Shown: positions 1 to 10,233, numbered from the stretch's first letter. The stretch: 64,000 nucleotides of DNA from Rhodanobacter ginsengisoli (GCF_042657065.1 NZ_JBHSNF010000002.1:866360-930359); one strand, 5' to 3'. The notes: generated by a model from the sequence alone, not told the origin. Made by a program: numbers and translations.

Positions 1-611
1 TCGCTCGCCAGGTTTTCCGATTCGGCCGCCGCATCCTGTTCGTGCTGGCCGTCGGTGGCATCGGGCATCGGGAAATCCGATTCCGACCCCGCGTCCGGCT
101 CCGGCTCTTGTACCGCTACCGGAACCGGGTCCTGCGGCATTTCCGCGAGCGCCGGTTCCACGTCGGGATCGGCGAATGCCGCAACCGGCTCATCCGCCTT
201 GGGCGCAGCGGTCTGCACCGGTGGGGTGGAAGGCAATTCGACCACACGGGCCTCTTCGGGTCGTGGCGGATCGACATCGGCGATCGCCAGGACCTTGGCC
301 GCCAGATGCCGCGCCCAACGCGCGCGATCCCAGCCGAGCAGCGTACGGCTGGCCTGCGCATCGTTGAAGACCAGTCGCGGGCGGTCGCCTTCGATCAACT
401 CGTACAGGTGATCGAGTGCGTCGTCGGCACTGTCGTCCAGGTTGACCACCAGCACATCGACGCCAGCATCCTGCAGCAACTCGCGACTCAGGCTGGACAC
501 TTCGCCCTCGTGAACGATCCGTGCACCGCGCTCGCTCAACGCGTCGCGCAGGTGGCCACCCAGCTCGGTATCGTCGAAGAGCAGGGCAACCGCCGGAGCC
601 AGATCAGTCAT
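1..611 (-). CDS. Chemotaxis protein CheB-like, Pil-Chp system (N-terminal part, cut by window edge)
   Basis: The start ATG overlaps the stop of the ChpA-like kinase gene by 8 bases, so the two are translationally coupled. About 203 residues are visible, starting MTDLAPAVALLFDDTELGG. The first 70 residues resemble a degenerate receiver domain; an acidic, Pro/Ala/Glu-rich linker follows from about residue 125. The methylesterase domain expected of CheB/ChpB would lie beyond the left edge and cannot be checked. Assignment rests on position after chpA, as in Xanthomonas pilGHIJ-chpA clusters, and on the receiver-like start. The likely role is adaptation of the PilJ receptor, which is an inference. 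Confidence 0.6.
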   Translation of the reverse strand, partial: MTDLAPAVALLFDDTELGGHLRDALSERGARIVHEGEVSSLSRELLQDAGVDVLVVNLDDSADDALDHLYELIEGDRPRLVFNDAQASRTLLGWDRARWARHLAAKVLAIADVDPPRPEEARVVELPSTPPVQTAAPKADEPVAAFADPDVEPALAEMPQDPVPVAVQEPEPDAGSESDFPMPDATDGQHEQDAAAESENLAS

Positions 612-3600
612 TGACCCGCTCCAGCGCGCGCTGCTCCAGCACCTCGCTGATCTGCACCAGAAGGTCGGCTTCCTGATACGGCTTGCCGAGATAGCGATCC
701 ACCCCGATATCGAACGCGCGCTGGCGATGCTTGTCGCCACTGCGGGAGGTGATCATGATGATCGGCACATCCCGCAGGCGCGGGTCGGCCTTCATGTGGG
801 TCGCCAGCTCATAACCGTCCATGCGCGGCATTTCGATATCCAGCAACATGAGATCGGGAACCCGCTCATGCAGCTTCTCGATCGCATCGATACCGTCCTT
901 CGCCGTGCTGACTTCGTATTCGTGGCGCTCCAGCACGCGACCGGTGACCTTGCGCATGGTGATCGAGTCGTCCACCACCATCACCAGCGGCCGCTCCTTC
1001 ACTTCCTCGATGATCGGTGCCTGGACGGCACTGAGACCTTCGGCCAGACGCTGCTCGCGGCGGATGATGCCGTGACGAACCAGCGGCGCCAGATCCAGAA
1101 TGATCAGCACCGAACCATCGCCCATGATCGTGGCGCCTAGCAGACCCGGCACCGAACTGATCTGTGGACCGACCGACTTGACCACGATCTCGCGTGAGCC
1201 GAGCACTGCGTCGATGCGGATCGCCGCACGCAGATCGCCCGCGCGGGTCAGCAGCAGCGGCTGCTGCTCGCCCTCGGCCGGCAGACCGGGTGGAAGCCCC
1301 AGCAACTCGGCCAGGTCATGAATGCCATAACCCTCGTTGCCGGACTGGAATGTCGGCTCGTCCGCCTTCAGCAGTTCGGTGAGATCATCCGGGTTGACCC
1401 TGGCCACACCCTGGACCGAGGTCATCGGAATGGCGAACGTGGCCTCGCCAATGCGGACCAGGATGGCCTGGGTGACGGCGAGCGTGAACGGCAGGCGCAG
1501 GATGAAGGTGGTGCCCTTGCCCTCGTCCGATTCGATCGACAGCGAACCACCGAGCTGCTTGATCTCATTCGCCACCACATCCATGCCGACGCCGCGACCC
1601 GCCAACTGGGTGATCTTGCTGGCGGTGGAGAAGCCGGGCTGGGTGATCAGCGAGAGCAGCTGGTTGTCGGTGGGCCGGGTGTCGGCACGCAACAGTCCGC
1701 GCTCGATGCCGCGCTTGCGGATCGCCTCGCGGTTCAGGCCACGACCGTCGTCGCTGACCCGGATCACGACCTCGGTGGCTTCGCGTGCCACCTGGATATG
1801 CACCGAGCCTTCGGCCGGCTTGCCCACCTTGCGGCGTTCGGCCGGGGTCTCGATGCCGTGAGCAATCGCGTTGCGCAGCATGTGCTCGAATGGCGCCTTG
1901 ATGCGGTCGAGCAGGTTGCGATCCATTTCGCCGTGCGCACCGGCCACGTAAAGCTGGGCGTTCTTGTTCTGTTCCTGCGCTGCCTGCCGCAGGGTTCGGC
2001 GAAGATTCGGCACCATCGTGTCGAACGGCAGCATGCGCGTGCGCAGCAAACCGTCCTGCAGCTCGGTGCTGACTCGCGACTGCTGGATCAGCAACGTCTC
2101 GGCCTGGCGGGTCAACTCGTCCAGCATGTTCTGGATCGAGACCAGATCGGACACCGACTCGGCCAGCGCACGGGAATACTGCTGCAGCTGCGAGTAGCGA
2201 TCGAGTTCGAGCGGATCGAACACGGTCAGGCCGGCCTCGCGATGCTCGCGCTGGAAGCGCGCGATGATCTGCGCCTCGGTCTCGATTTCGAGCATGCGCA
2301 GCTGGCTGCGCAGGCGCGCGACGGTCTGTTCCAGCTCGACCAGGTTGAAGCGGTAGCCGGCAACCTGCTGTTCCAGTCGCGAACGATAGATCGCGACTTC
2401 GCCGGCATGATTGACCAGGCTGTCGAGCAGATCGGCACGAACGCGGATCTGCTCCTGGGAGGAATGCACCTCCTCCTCCATCTCCGGCATCAACTCGGGC
2501 AGGTCGAGTTCGTTGACTACCTTCGGCGCCTGCGACCGCGAAACCTTCGGCATGGCCGTCGGCATCGGCATCTCCGCCGGCTCCGCATCGTCGGTCAGAA
2601 CGGTCTCGCCAGCCATGCCCAGAAGGTGATCGATCATCCCCTTCGGATACTCGGATGCCTGTCCTTGCGAGACCTGCTGCACCAGGGCATGCAACTGATC
2701 GAAGCTCGCTTCGAGTGCCGCTATCAGGGTACCGGTCTTGCCGGCATCCCGGATCGGCTTTTCGAGCAGGGTCTCGATCGCGTGGGTCAGATCGCCCACC
2801 GCAACCAGCCCGGCGATTCGCGCACCACCCTTGAGGGTATGCAGATCGCGTTGCAACTCGGCCACATGGCTAAGCTCGGCCGGCTCGGCATGCCACTGCG
2901 CCAGCACGCCATCGGCGTGATCAAGAATCTCGCGCGCCTCGTCAATGAACACCTCCAGCAGATCGGCATCGATCTCGCCGGATCCAGCCAATGCATAGGC
3001 CGGCTTCGGCGTCGCCTCGGCCTCGGCCTCGGCATCTGCAACCTTCTCGGCGGCAGCCTGTTCGGCCTCGGCCTGCTCGATCGCGGCCTGCTCGATCGCG
3101 GCTTGCTCGGCTGCGGCTTGCTCGATTGCGGCTTGCTCGATTGCGGCTTGCTCGGCTGCGGCTTGCTCGGCTGCGGCTTGCTCGGCTGCGGCTTGCTCGG
3201 CTGCAGCTTGCTCGGCTGCGGCTTGCTCGGCTGCAGCTTGTTCTGCAGCCAACTTCTCAGCGGCGATCTTCTCGGCCGCGGCATCCCGCGCCGCCTGTTC
3301 TGCGGCTGCCTGTTCTGCAGCCGCTTGCTCGGCACCGGCGTCCCCGAGGTCAAACGCACCCAGCGCAGCGACCAGCTCGGCCGCCACCTGATCATGGTGA
3401 GCATCGTCTGGATGCACGTCGAGCGTCCGACCTGCGTCAGACGGAAACTCTTCTGCCTCGGCGCCAGCCGCCTCGAAGCCACCGGCTTCGGACGAGGCCG
3501 CCGCAGCAGCGTCATCGGCGTCGCCCTGCGCGTCCTCTGTATCCTGCAACTCCAGTTCGCCGACCTGCCGCTCATACACGACATGCGCCACCTGCGACTC

Positions 3601-6600
3601 GGGGTAGTGATCGCGCATCTCGATGATCTGAGCGGTGAGTGCGTCCACATTCGGCAGTTCCGGCTCGGCAACATCGAACTGGCGCATCACATGGTCGACC
3701 ACATCGATCGATTCGCCGAGCAGGCCCACGCCCGCGGATGACAACGGCAGGCTGGACGCGCGCAGACGCTTGAACAAGCCTTCCAGTGGCGACAGCAGTT
3801 GCGTCAGCAACGGAATGTCGACCATCGCAATGGCACCGTGCAACGTATGCACGGCGCGCAGCAATTCCTCGCCGATCGGCAGTTCGTTGTCGCTGCGCTG
3901 GATGGCCGTGCGAATGGTCTGCAGATATTGCGCGACTTCGCTGCGCAGGATTTCCAGCAACACCGGATCCACCGGCGGCATCACCGGCATCGCGATCACG
4001 TGGTCATGCTCGACCGGCGCTTGTGCGGCTGCCGCGCTGCCGGCATCGGTCACGCCAGCTTGCGGTATCGCTTGTGCCGCGATGTTCTCGCGCGGGACGC
4101 GCCGGGTCACGACGCGGCGAACCGTTTCCATGGCGCGCGGCATCTGATCTTCCAGCCGCGCCTCGTTCCCCGCCGACAGCTGTTCGGCGGTATGCATGAT
4201 CGCGCTGAGCGGCACGTTCGGCACGCCTTCGCCCTTCAAGGCGCCGAGCAATGGTGGCAACGCGTCGATGGCGTGCCGTACCAGCGCCTGCACGCTCTGA
4301 TTCGGCTCGATGGTGTTGTCGAGCACGCGGTTGAGCATGTCCTCCACTTTCCATGCAAACTCGCCCAGCACACCGGCCCCCACCAGTCGACCCGAACCCT
4401 TCAAGGTGTGGAACGAGCGGCGGATGCTGACCAGTGCAGGGGTCTGCGCCGGATCGGCCAACCAGACTTTTTCCGAACTGCGCAGGTTGTCGATCTCTTC
4501 CTGCATTTCTTCCAGGAAGATCTCGCGAATATCGTCGTCGATACCCTCCGCGTTGATATTGAAGCTGGTGTTTGCCGCCAGCGCATCGGGCACCGGCACC
4601 TGCTCGAAGACTTCCTCCTCGATCTCGACCCAGTCACCGTCCGCTTGATCGGAAACCTGGCCCTCCACTGCGGCAGCCGAGGTTGCCTCGGTCTGTGCCA
4701 GACGCAGGCCGTCCAGATTGTGCACTGGCGGGGCCAACTGCTCCGCATCGCCAATGAACAGGTGTCCCAGATCGTCTCCGGGAAGCAGGCTGACGGATTC
4801 GGACAGTTCCGGATGCTGTTCCTGCGCGATGCTGAAGTCGCCAACGGCCTCCGCAGCCGTCTCGACTGCAGCCAGGACCGGCGCCGGGGTCACTTCGCGC
4901 ATCGACGGCACCGGCCAGTAGCCGAGCAGACCGAGGCTGTGTTCGGCCACGTCGAGGATATGCTCGAGCCCGCCGCGATGCTCGCGTGCGGCCTCGAGGT
5001 AATACTCCAGGGCGGCCAGCGCATCGGCCAGATGATCCATCTGCGCGCCGCTGGGCACGCGTCGATCCTCCAGCAACTCATAGTCGATGAAGCGACCGAC
5101 ACCCTGGGCCAGTTCGGCCGGGCGCGGCGACGACAGCATGCGCATGGCGCCGGAAACTTCGTCCATCAGGGTCGGCGCGCCAGCGAGGCGGTCGTGCTCC
5201 CAACCGGATTCGACGAACGCAACGATCGCCTCCTTGACCTTGCCGGTATTCCTGATCGCTTCCTGCATCAAGGTAGTGACGACGCCCAGTGCCTCGCTTC
5301 GCGGCAAGCCCTGCATGGCATCGGCGGTTGCCGGCTGCTCCTCGGAGCCCAGGCTTTCGATGTGGTCGTCCAGCGACGCCTCGACGTACAGCAATGCGCC
5401 GGCCACATCGAGCAGGGTTTCCTCATCGACCGCACGCATGCGATTGGCGATCTCGTCCAGGACCCGACGCTGTTCATTGACCACACGGCGAGGCACTGCC
5501 AGCGCCAGCATGCCCAGCGTATCGCCTACTCGCTCGAGCACTTCACCCTGCGCGGCCAGTTGTGCGGGATCACCATCGTGCTGGCGCAGGAACAGATCAA
5601 GCGCTTCCTTGACGCGCAACAGATCGTCCTTCAGTGCACGCGATACCGAATCGAGCAGTGCGCGGTTATGCCCGGCCATCGAGCCCTGGGCATGCTCCAG
5701 TTCACCGGCCTTGGGTAGCAGGCTGTCCAGCGCGTAAGTGGCGCGCAGTTGCTCCATATGCGGGCTGTTTTGCTTGGCCTGGGCCACGATGTAGAGCAGC
5801 TTGCTCGCCACCTCGTCCGCATCGCCCGCACGCAAGCTGTTTTCACCATGCTCGATCAGCAGGCGGATATTGCGATCGACCTTGCCGATCAGCTGACGCA
5901 CTTCGCCGGCAAAGCCCTTGAGTGCCCCTTGTTCCAGACCTTCCAGCACGCCGGCGGCGATCCACCACAAGCGGCGACCGTGCACGTGATGGCAACGCGC
6001 CGTGATGGCCAGCAGGGTCTTGCGCATGCCGATCAGCTGCTGCGCCGTATCCTGCCCCCGGAACCAGCCCAGCAGTTGCTGCTGAAAACGCAGGCGAAGA
6101 TCCACCAGTTCGCCACGATGTGCCTCGGCGTAGGCCTCGCTCATCGCTGCAGGCGCCTGTTCGGGCAGGAACGCGTCGAGATTGGGGTGGAACATCGACG
6201 ATTCGCTCAGCGGCGGCTCGCCACGACTGCCACGAAGGTCGTTGAGCAACGGCAGCAACACCACCGGCACATCGCGATGGCCGCTGGACAATCGCTCGAG
6301 GTAATCGGGCAATTGCATCAGGCCGCGCATCAAGGCGGCGTAGGCCTCTTCGCGGTGGGCGACGCGATCTTCCAGCAGCGCGATGGCGAGGGCCTCCATC
6401 TCCGCGGTCACCATCGCCGCGCCATACAGCTCGACCATCCGCAAGGTGCCGTGCACCTGATGCAGGTGATCCGAACAAGTGCGCATGAAATCGCGCTTGG
6501 CCGGATTGTCGACGTAGGACTCCAGTGCCTCGCGGGCGATCGACAACGTGTCGTCGAGCTCCGGCTTGACCCACTGCAGTGTGGTGAAATCGATGTGGTC

Positions 6601-6612
6601 TTGAAGTCTCAT
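604..6612 (-). CDS. chpA: Hybrid chemotaxis histidine kinase ChpA/PilL of the Pil-Chp twitching motility system
   Basis: A 2002-residue CheA-type hybrid kinase that phosphorylates PilG and PilH to control type IV pilus extension and retraction. It has several histidine phosphotransfer modules: clear HTLKG-type boxes near residues 730 (SFHTLKGSGR) and 1258 (LHTLKGGAR), a weaker one near 922 (VHTLHGAI), and an Hpt-like start near 50. An Ala/Glu/Gln repeat linker lies at about 1120-1185. The CheA ATPase has its N box at about 1578 (MLRNAIAHG) and G box at about 1622 (DDGRGL). A CheW-like domain follows, then a C-terminal receiver (VVDDSITMRK about 1882, acceptor in LLDIEMP about 1922). Downstream of pilJ, and its stop overlaps the cheB-like start. 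Confidence 0.95.
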   Translation of the reverse strand: MRLQDHIDFTTLQWVKPELDDTLSIAREALESYVDNPAKRDFMRTCSDHLHQVHGTLRMVELYGAAMVTAEMEALAIALLEDRVAHREEAYAALMRGLMQLPDYLERLSSGHRDVPVVLLPLLNDLRGSRGEPPLSESSMFHPNLDAFLPEQAPAAMSEAYAEAHRGELVDLRLRFQQQLLGWFRGQDTAQQLIGMRKTLLAITARCHHVHGRRLWWIAAGVLEGLEQGALKGFAGEVRQLIGKVDRNIRLLIEHGENSLRAGDADEVASKLLYIVAQAKQNSPHMEQLRATYALDSLLPKAGELEHAQGSMAGHNRALLDSVSRALKDDLLRVKEALDLFLRQHDGDPAQLAAQGEVLERVGDTLGMLALAVPRRVVNEQRRVLDEIANRMRAVDEETLLDVAGALLYVEASLDDHIESLGSEEQPATADAMQGLPRSEALGVVTTLMQEAIRNTGKVKEAIVAFVESGWEHDRLAGAPTLMDEVSGAMRMLSSPRPAELAQGVGRFIDYELLEDRRVPSGAQMDHLADALAALEYYLEAAREHRGGLEHILDVAEHSLGLLGYWPVPSMREVTPAPVLAAVETAAEAVGDFSIAQEQHPELSESVSLLPGDDLGHLFIGDAEQLAPPVHNLDGLRLAQTEATSAAAVEGQVSDQADGDWVEIEEEVFEQVPVPDALAANTSFNINAEGIDDDIREIFLEEMQEEIDNLRSSEKVWLADPAQTPALVSIRRSFHTLKGSGRLVGAGVLGEFAWKVEDMLNRVLDNTIEPNQSVQALVRHAIDALPPLLGALKGEGVPNVPLSAIMHTAEQLSAGNEARLEDQMPRAMETVRRVVTRRVPRENIAAQAIPQAGVTDAGSAAAAQAPVEHDHVIAMPVMPPVDPVLLEILRSEVAQYLQTIRTAIQRSDNELPIGEELLRAVHTLHGAIAMVDIPLLTQLLSPLEGLFKRLRASSLPLSSAGVGLLGESIDVVDHVMRQFDVAEPELPNVDALTAQIIEMRDHYPESQVAHVVYERQVGELELQDTEDAQGDADDAAAAASSEAGGFEAAGAEAEEFPSDAGRTLDVHPDDAHHDQVAAELVAALGAFDLGDAGAEQAAAEQAAAEQAARDAAAEKIAAEKLAAEQAAAEQAAAEQAAAEQAAAEQAAAEQAAAEQAAIEQAAIEQAAAEQAAIEQAAIEQAEAEQAAAEKVADAEAEAEATPKPAYALAGSGEIDADLLEVFIDEAREILDHADGVLAQWHAEPAELSHVAELQRDLHTLKGGARIAGLVAVGDLTHAIETLLEKPIRDAGKTGTLIAALEASFDQLHALVQQVSQGQASEYPKGMIDHLLGMAGETVLTDDAEPAEMPMPTAMPKVSRSQAPKVVNELDLPELMPEMEEEVHSSQEQIRVRADLLDSLVNHAGEVAIYRSRLEQQVAGYRFNLVELEQTVARLRSQLRMLEIETEAQIIARFQREHREAGLTVFDPLELDRYSQLQQYSRALAESVSDLVSIQNMLDELTRQAETLLIQQSRVSTELQDGLLRTRMLPFDTMVPNLRRTLRQAAQEQNKNAQLYVAGAHGEMDRNLLDRIKAPFEHMLRNAIAHGIETPAERRKVGKPAEGSVHIQVAREATEVVIRVSDDGRGLNREAIRKRGIERGLLRADTRPTDNQLLSLITQPGFSTASKITQLAGRGVGMDVVANEIKQLGGSLSIESDEGKGTTFILRLPFTLAVTQAILVRIGEATFAIPMTSVQGVARVNPDDLTELLKADEPTFQSGNEGYGIHDLAELLGLPPGLPAEGEQQPLLLTRAGDLRAAIRIDAVLGSREIVVKSVGPQISSVPGLLGATIMGDGSVLIILDLAPLVRHGIIRREQRLAEGLSAVQAPIIEEVKERPLVMVVDDSITMRKVTGRVLERHEYEVSTAKDGIDAIEKLHERVPDLMLLDIEMPRMDGYELATHMKADPRLRDVPIIMITSRSGDKHRQRAFDIGVDRYLGKPYQEADLLVQISEVLEQRALERVND
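3056..3250. repeat. 15-bp tandem repeat inside chpA encoding (A/I)-A-E-Q-A units
   Basis: About thirteen consecutive 15-base units of the gctcggctgcggctt type encode Ala-Ala-Glu-Gln-Ala pentapeptides, with Ile or Glu variants. Two or three looser units follow at about 3295-3330. The units are in frame, so copy-number change would lengthen or shorten a helical linker between two phosphotransfer modules without breaking the gene. Confidence 0.9.
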
Positions 6613-6725
6613 GCGCCTCTCTCAGCGGTTGCACAATGCAAACATCCTGCAACCAGCGAGACTGCCCCCCGTCAAAATGCTAATTTCAATCCGGCTAACG
6701 GGTTGACATCAACCCGGCCGATATC

Positions 6726-8762
6726 TCAACCCGGCAACTTGAAATGCGCCACCGAGCGTCGCAGGTCACTCGCCAGTTGCGCCAGCGTACCGATCGAGTC
6801 GGCCGTCTGGCTCGCACCCTGCGAGGTCTGCGAGGTGATTTCCTGAATTGCGTTCATCGAATGCGAGACATCCGTCGCCGCCGCGGACTGCTCGCGCGCC
6901 GCGGTGGAGATATTCTGAATCAGCGCGGACAGATCGTGCGAAACGCGCTCGATATCACCCAGAGCACTACCGGCATCCTCGGCCAGACGGGCACCGGCCA
7001 CCACCTCGGCGGTGGTCTGCTCCATCGAGTTCACCGCTTCGTTGGTATCGGACTGAATCGTCTGAACCAGCGTCTCGATTCGCTTGGTCGCGCTGGTCGA
7101 ACGTTCTGCCAGTCGCTGCACTTCGTCCGCCACCACCGCGAAACCGCGACCCGCCTCACCCGCCGAGGCGGCCTGGATGGCCGCGTTCAACGCCAGGATG
7201 TTGGTCTGCTCGGCAATGTCGTTGATCAGTTCCACGATCGAGCCGATCTCCTGCGAGGATTCACCCAGGCGCTTGATTCGCTTGGAAGTTTCCTGGATCT
7301 GGTCACGGATCGAGTCCATCCCGGAGATCGTCTCGCGCACCACTTCGGCGCCGCGCGAGGCGATCTTCACCGAGCGCTCTGCCACGTCGGCCGACTCGGC
7401 GGAATCCTTGGACACCACGTCCATCGAACTCACGATCTGGTTGATTGCCGATGTCGCCGAACTGATCTGCTGCGCCTGCTGCTCTGCCGCGTCAGCCAGG
7501 TGGCGGGCAGTCGTCTGCGTTTCCTGCGCCGATGACGAGACCTGTTCGGAGGTCTCGTTGATCGTCGTCACCAGGGATCGCAGCTCGTCGATGGCGTAGT
7601 TCACCGAGTCGGCGATCGCGCCGGTGATGTCCTCCGACACCGTCGTCTTGACCGTCAGGTCACCTTCGGCGAGCGACCCCATTTCGTCCAGCAGGCGCAT
7701 GATCGCCTCCTGGTTGCGCTGGTTGAGCTCGGTACTGCTGGCAAAACGGCGACGCTGATCGCTGACCAGGGTAATGACCAGCAGGAGCGCAAACGCCACC
7801 GCGGCGATCGCACCGAACAGGCCCCACCACACATTCGGAAACAGCCGGCGCAGCGGCAATTTGCCGATCTGCTCGGACAGGTCGTTCGCGCGCAACAGCA
7901 CGGTCTGCGAATCCAGTGACGCCTGGTTGCCTGCATGCTTCACGTCGGCGATGTTGCCAGCCGCGGCAACCAGCTTGGCGACCGGATCGGCCAGGGTTGT
8001 CCAGCTGGCGTCCATCTCGGTGAGTATCTTGCGCGCATTCGAGTCGCTGATCGGCTTCACGCCGCTGTCGGGATTGCCCTCGATCAGGCCCTTCAGCACA
8101 TTGCCGTACAGTTGCGCGTCGCGTGACAGGCCATCGGCTGCCGACTGGGCGGAGTCGCCACCCTGCAGCACTTCCTGCACCCGTCGGATGATTCGGTCGG
8201 CGGACAGCATCTGGCGGGAAGTCCCCAGCATCTGCTCGGAACTGCCGTTGCGTTGCTGCAGGATGTTGACGACCTGCTCCATGCTCGAGTTGAGCAGGGG
8301 CATCTGCTGCGACAGGGTCGCGGCGCGCTGGCCGGAATCGAGCACGACCGCCTTGTTCGACAGGATCTTGCCGATGTCGGCATCAAGCTGCTTCCAGGAG
8401 GCATCCAGTGCGCTCACCGCGCGGCCGGCAGGCGTGGCGTTCTTGTCCGAGTAGGGCTGCATGCCGCTCTTGGGATCGCCCTTGTTCAGCCGCTGCACGG
8501 CGGAATCAATGGAATTGCGGGTTCCTTCGAGCTCCTTGAAGGAGTCGATGTTGCCATCCGCCGATTCCAGCGCGAACTTCGCAGTCTGCTGCGACAGCAC
8601 CTGAATCTGCGTGGTCAGCGCGATCGCCTGGCGATCCTCACCGTTCTTCTGGTTGAGCAGGAAGAAGTCAAGTGCCGCAAAACCAATCGCAACCAGCAAC
8701 AGGACAATGAGTGCGGTGTACCCGCGTTCCCGGCTGACGCCCCCTGTAGTGCTCATGTTCAC
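6726..8762 (-). CDS. pilJ: Methyl-accepting chemotaxis protein PilJ
   Basis: A 678-residue receptor that passes surface or pilus signals to ChpA. One membrane segment lies at about residues 15-36 and a second at about 310-332, enclosing a periplasmic PilJ-type sensor region. HAMP and signalling domains follow. The conserved hairpin tip is near residue 530, in the stretch around EQTNILALNAAIQAASAG, followed by GRGFAVVADEVQRLAERS. It sits between pilI and chpA on the same strand. A 130-bp gap separates it from pilI and a 113-bp gap from chpA. Confidence 0.95.
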   Translation of the reverse strand: MNMSTTGGVSRERGYTALIVLLLVAIGFAALDFFLLNQKNGEDRQAIALTTQIQVLSQQTAKFALESADGNIDSFKELEGTRNSIDSAVQRLNKGDPKSGMQPYSDKNATPAGRAVSALDASWKQLDADIGKILSNKAVVLDSGQRAATLSQQMPLLNSSMEQVVNILQQRNGSSEQMLGTSRQMLSADRIIRRVQEVLQGGDSAQSAADGLSRDAQLYGNVLKGLIEGNPDSGVKPISDSNARKILTEMDASWTTLADPVAKLVAAAGNIADVKHAGNQASLDSQTVLLRANDLSEQIGKLPLRRLFPNVWWGLFGAIAAVAFALLLVITLVSDQRRRFASSTELNQRNQEAIMRLLDEMGSLAEGDLTVKTTVSEDITGAIADSVNYAIDELRSLVTTINETSEQVSSSAQETQTTARHLADAAEQQAQQISSATSAINQIVSSMDVVSKDSAESADVAERSVKIASRGAEVVRETISGMDSIRDQIQETSKRIKRLGESSQEIGSIVELINDIAEQTNILALNAAIQAASAGEAGRGFAVVADEVQRLAERSTSATKRIETLVQTIQSDTNEAVNSMEQTTAEVVAGARLAEDAGSALGDIERVSHDLSALIQNISTAAREQSAAATDVSHSMNAIQEITSQTSQGASQTADSIGTLAQLASDLRRSVAHFKLPG

Positions 8763-8892
8763 CTCATCCGTCTAACTAATACGTTGCCGGTTCCGCGTCA
8801 TCATCGAAAGCGGTTACTGGCCAGGGACTTGTCGTCCCGAGTTTCCGGCCCTGGTGGGCGCCGGCCCTTCACATACCCAACCGGACCTTGTT

Positions 8893-9432
8893 TCAGGCCG
8901 CGGCATGCCGGAAATCCGGTGCACGCACCAACCGGTTCATGCTGAAAACCGCCAATTGCTGTTCCCCCACCCGGTTCTCGACGAAACGGGTGAGGCGGGG
9001 GTCGTCCTCGCGTTCGGCCCCGCGTCGCTGTTCCTCATCCACGGTGCGCTGGCCGAATACCTCGTCCACCAGCAACGCCACGCTGCCGCCACCCTGGCGC
9101 ACCACCAGCAGCCGGCTGCGATCGGAATGCTGCGTCCGTTCACCGAACAGGAACCGGGCGAAATCGACCACCGGCACCAGGTTGCCGCGCACATTGGCAA
9201 CGCCGAGAAGCCATGGCTGGGTACCCGGCACCGGGGTCAGCACGGGTACCGCCAACAGCTCGTTGATTTCGTCGATACCGCTGACCAGCAGGCGCGAACC
9301 GACACGAAAACCGATGCCACGCCACAAGCCGGGAGCTTCCAGCTTGTCATTCGTATCGGACGCGTGCGCCAGCGACAGCCGCTCGTAGCGTGCCAGAATT
9401 TCGAACGGGGTACGGTTGACGGACTGGTTCAT
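8893..9432 (-). CDS. pilI: CheW-like coupling protein PilI
   Basis: A 179-residue protein with a single CheW fold that links the PilJ receptor to the ChpA kinase. Typical strands are visible (GIGFRVGSRLLVSG, then GVANVRGNLVPVVDFARFL). Its ATG overlaps the TGA of pilH in an ATGA junction, which fixes the start and implies coupled translation. The order G-H-I-J is as in Pseudomonas and Xanthomonas; no pilK methyltransferase follows pilJ. Confidence 0.92.
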   Translation of the reverse strand: MNQSVNRTPFEILARYERLSLAHASDTNDKLEAPGLWRGIGFRVGSRLLVSGIDEINELLAVPVLTPVPGTQPWLLGVANVRGNLVPVVDFARFLFGERTQHSDRSRLLVVRQGGGSVALLVDEVFGQRTVDEEQRRGAEREDDPRLTRFVENRVGEQQLAVFSMNRLVRAPDFRHAAA

Positions 9433-9800
9433 GTCTCGCTCGACAACAGATCATTGATGCAGGCCAGCAGCTCTTTTTCGTTGACCGGCTTGGTGATGAA
9501 CGCGCGGGCGCCCTGACGAAGCCCCCAGACCCGGTCGGTTTCCATTGACTTGGTGGTGATCATCACGACCGGAACGGCTGCCGTGACGGGATCGCGAGTC
9601 AATGTCCTGGTCGCCTGGAAGCCGTTCATGCCCGGCATGATCACGTCCATGATGACCAGGTCGGGTAGATCGCTGCGAACCCGCTCGATGCCTTCCTCCG
9701 CGGAACTGACCGCGGCAACCTGATGTCCGGCCCGTTCCAGCAGCGTGGTGAACACGCGCACGTCGGTCGGCGAATCGTCGATGATGAGAATATTGGCCAC
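9429..9800 (-). CDS. pilH: Twitching motility response regulator PilH
   Basis: A single CheY-like receiver domain of 123 residues. It has the acidic pair in ILIIDDSP, an acceptor Asp in VIMDVIMPG, Thr/Ser in MITTKS and the conserved Lys in ITKPVNE. I chose the GTG at 9800 because a strong ribosome-binding sequence (AGGGGGA) lies just upstream and the length matches PilH. A longer frame from ATG codons further up would run into pilG. In Pseudomonas PilH acts with PilG to balance pilus retraction and extension. Confidence 0.9.
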   Translation of the reverse strand: MANILIIDDSPTDVRVFTTLLERAGHQVAAVSSAEEGIERVRSDLPDLVIMDVIMPGMNGFQATRTLTRDPVTAAVPVVMITTKSMETDRVWGLRQGARAFITKPVNEKELLACINDLLSSET

Positions 9801-9822
9801 AGGTCCCCCTAAGAATCTGCAG

Positions 9823-10233
9823 TCAGTGGCTTGCAGCTGCGCTGACATGGCGATGGATGGCACCGAGCAGTTCGTCGCGCGTGAACGGCTTGGTCAGGTA
9901 TTGTTCGGCACCCACGATGCGGCCGCGCGCCTTGTCGAACAGCCCGTCTTTCGAACTGAGCATGATCACGGGCGTCGCACGGAACTGCGGGTTGTTCTTG
10001 ATCAGCGCGCAGGTCTGATAGCCATCCAGCCGCGGCATCATGATGTCGACGAAGATGATTGCGGGCTTCTGGTCGGAGATCTTGGCCAATGCCTCGAATC
10101 CGTCGACCGCGGTCAGCACCTCACAACCCTCTTTTTTCAGCAGGGTCTCCGCTGTGCGGCGGATGGTCTTCGAGTCATCGATCACCATGACCTTCAGACC
10201 AGCCAAGTCAATAGCACTCACGTTCAAATTCAC
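9823..10233 (-). CDS. pilG: Twitching motility response regulator PilG
   Basis: A 136-residue CheY-like receiver: acidic pair in VMVIDDSKTIR, phospho-acceptor in FVDIMMPRLDG, MLSSKDG and TKPFTRDELL. It is the first gene of the Pil-Chp operon and diverges from gshB. The combination of PilG, PilH, PilI, PilJ and ChpA in this order makes the assignment secure. PilG phosphorylation promotes pilus extension in the studied systems. Confidence 0.94.
   Translation of the reverse strand: MNLNVSAIDLAGLKVMVIDDSKTIRRTAETLLKKEGCEVLTAVDGFEALAKISDQKPAIIFVDIMMPRLDGYQTCALIKNNPQFRATPVIMLSSKDGLFDKARGRIVGAEQYLTKPFTRDELLGAIHRHVSAAASH

Noticed and set aside
1318..3741. Long plus-strand open frame (807 codons) opposite chpA
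   Set aside because: It is the antisense shadow of the GC-rich chpA gene, which has full domain structure; the frame is Leu/Gly/Gln-rich with no family resemblance.
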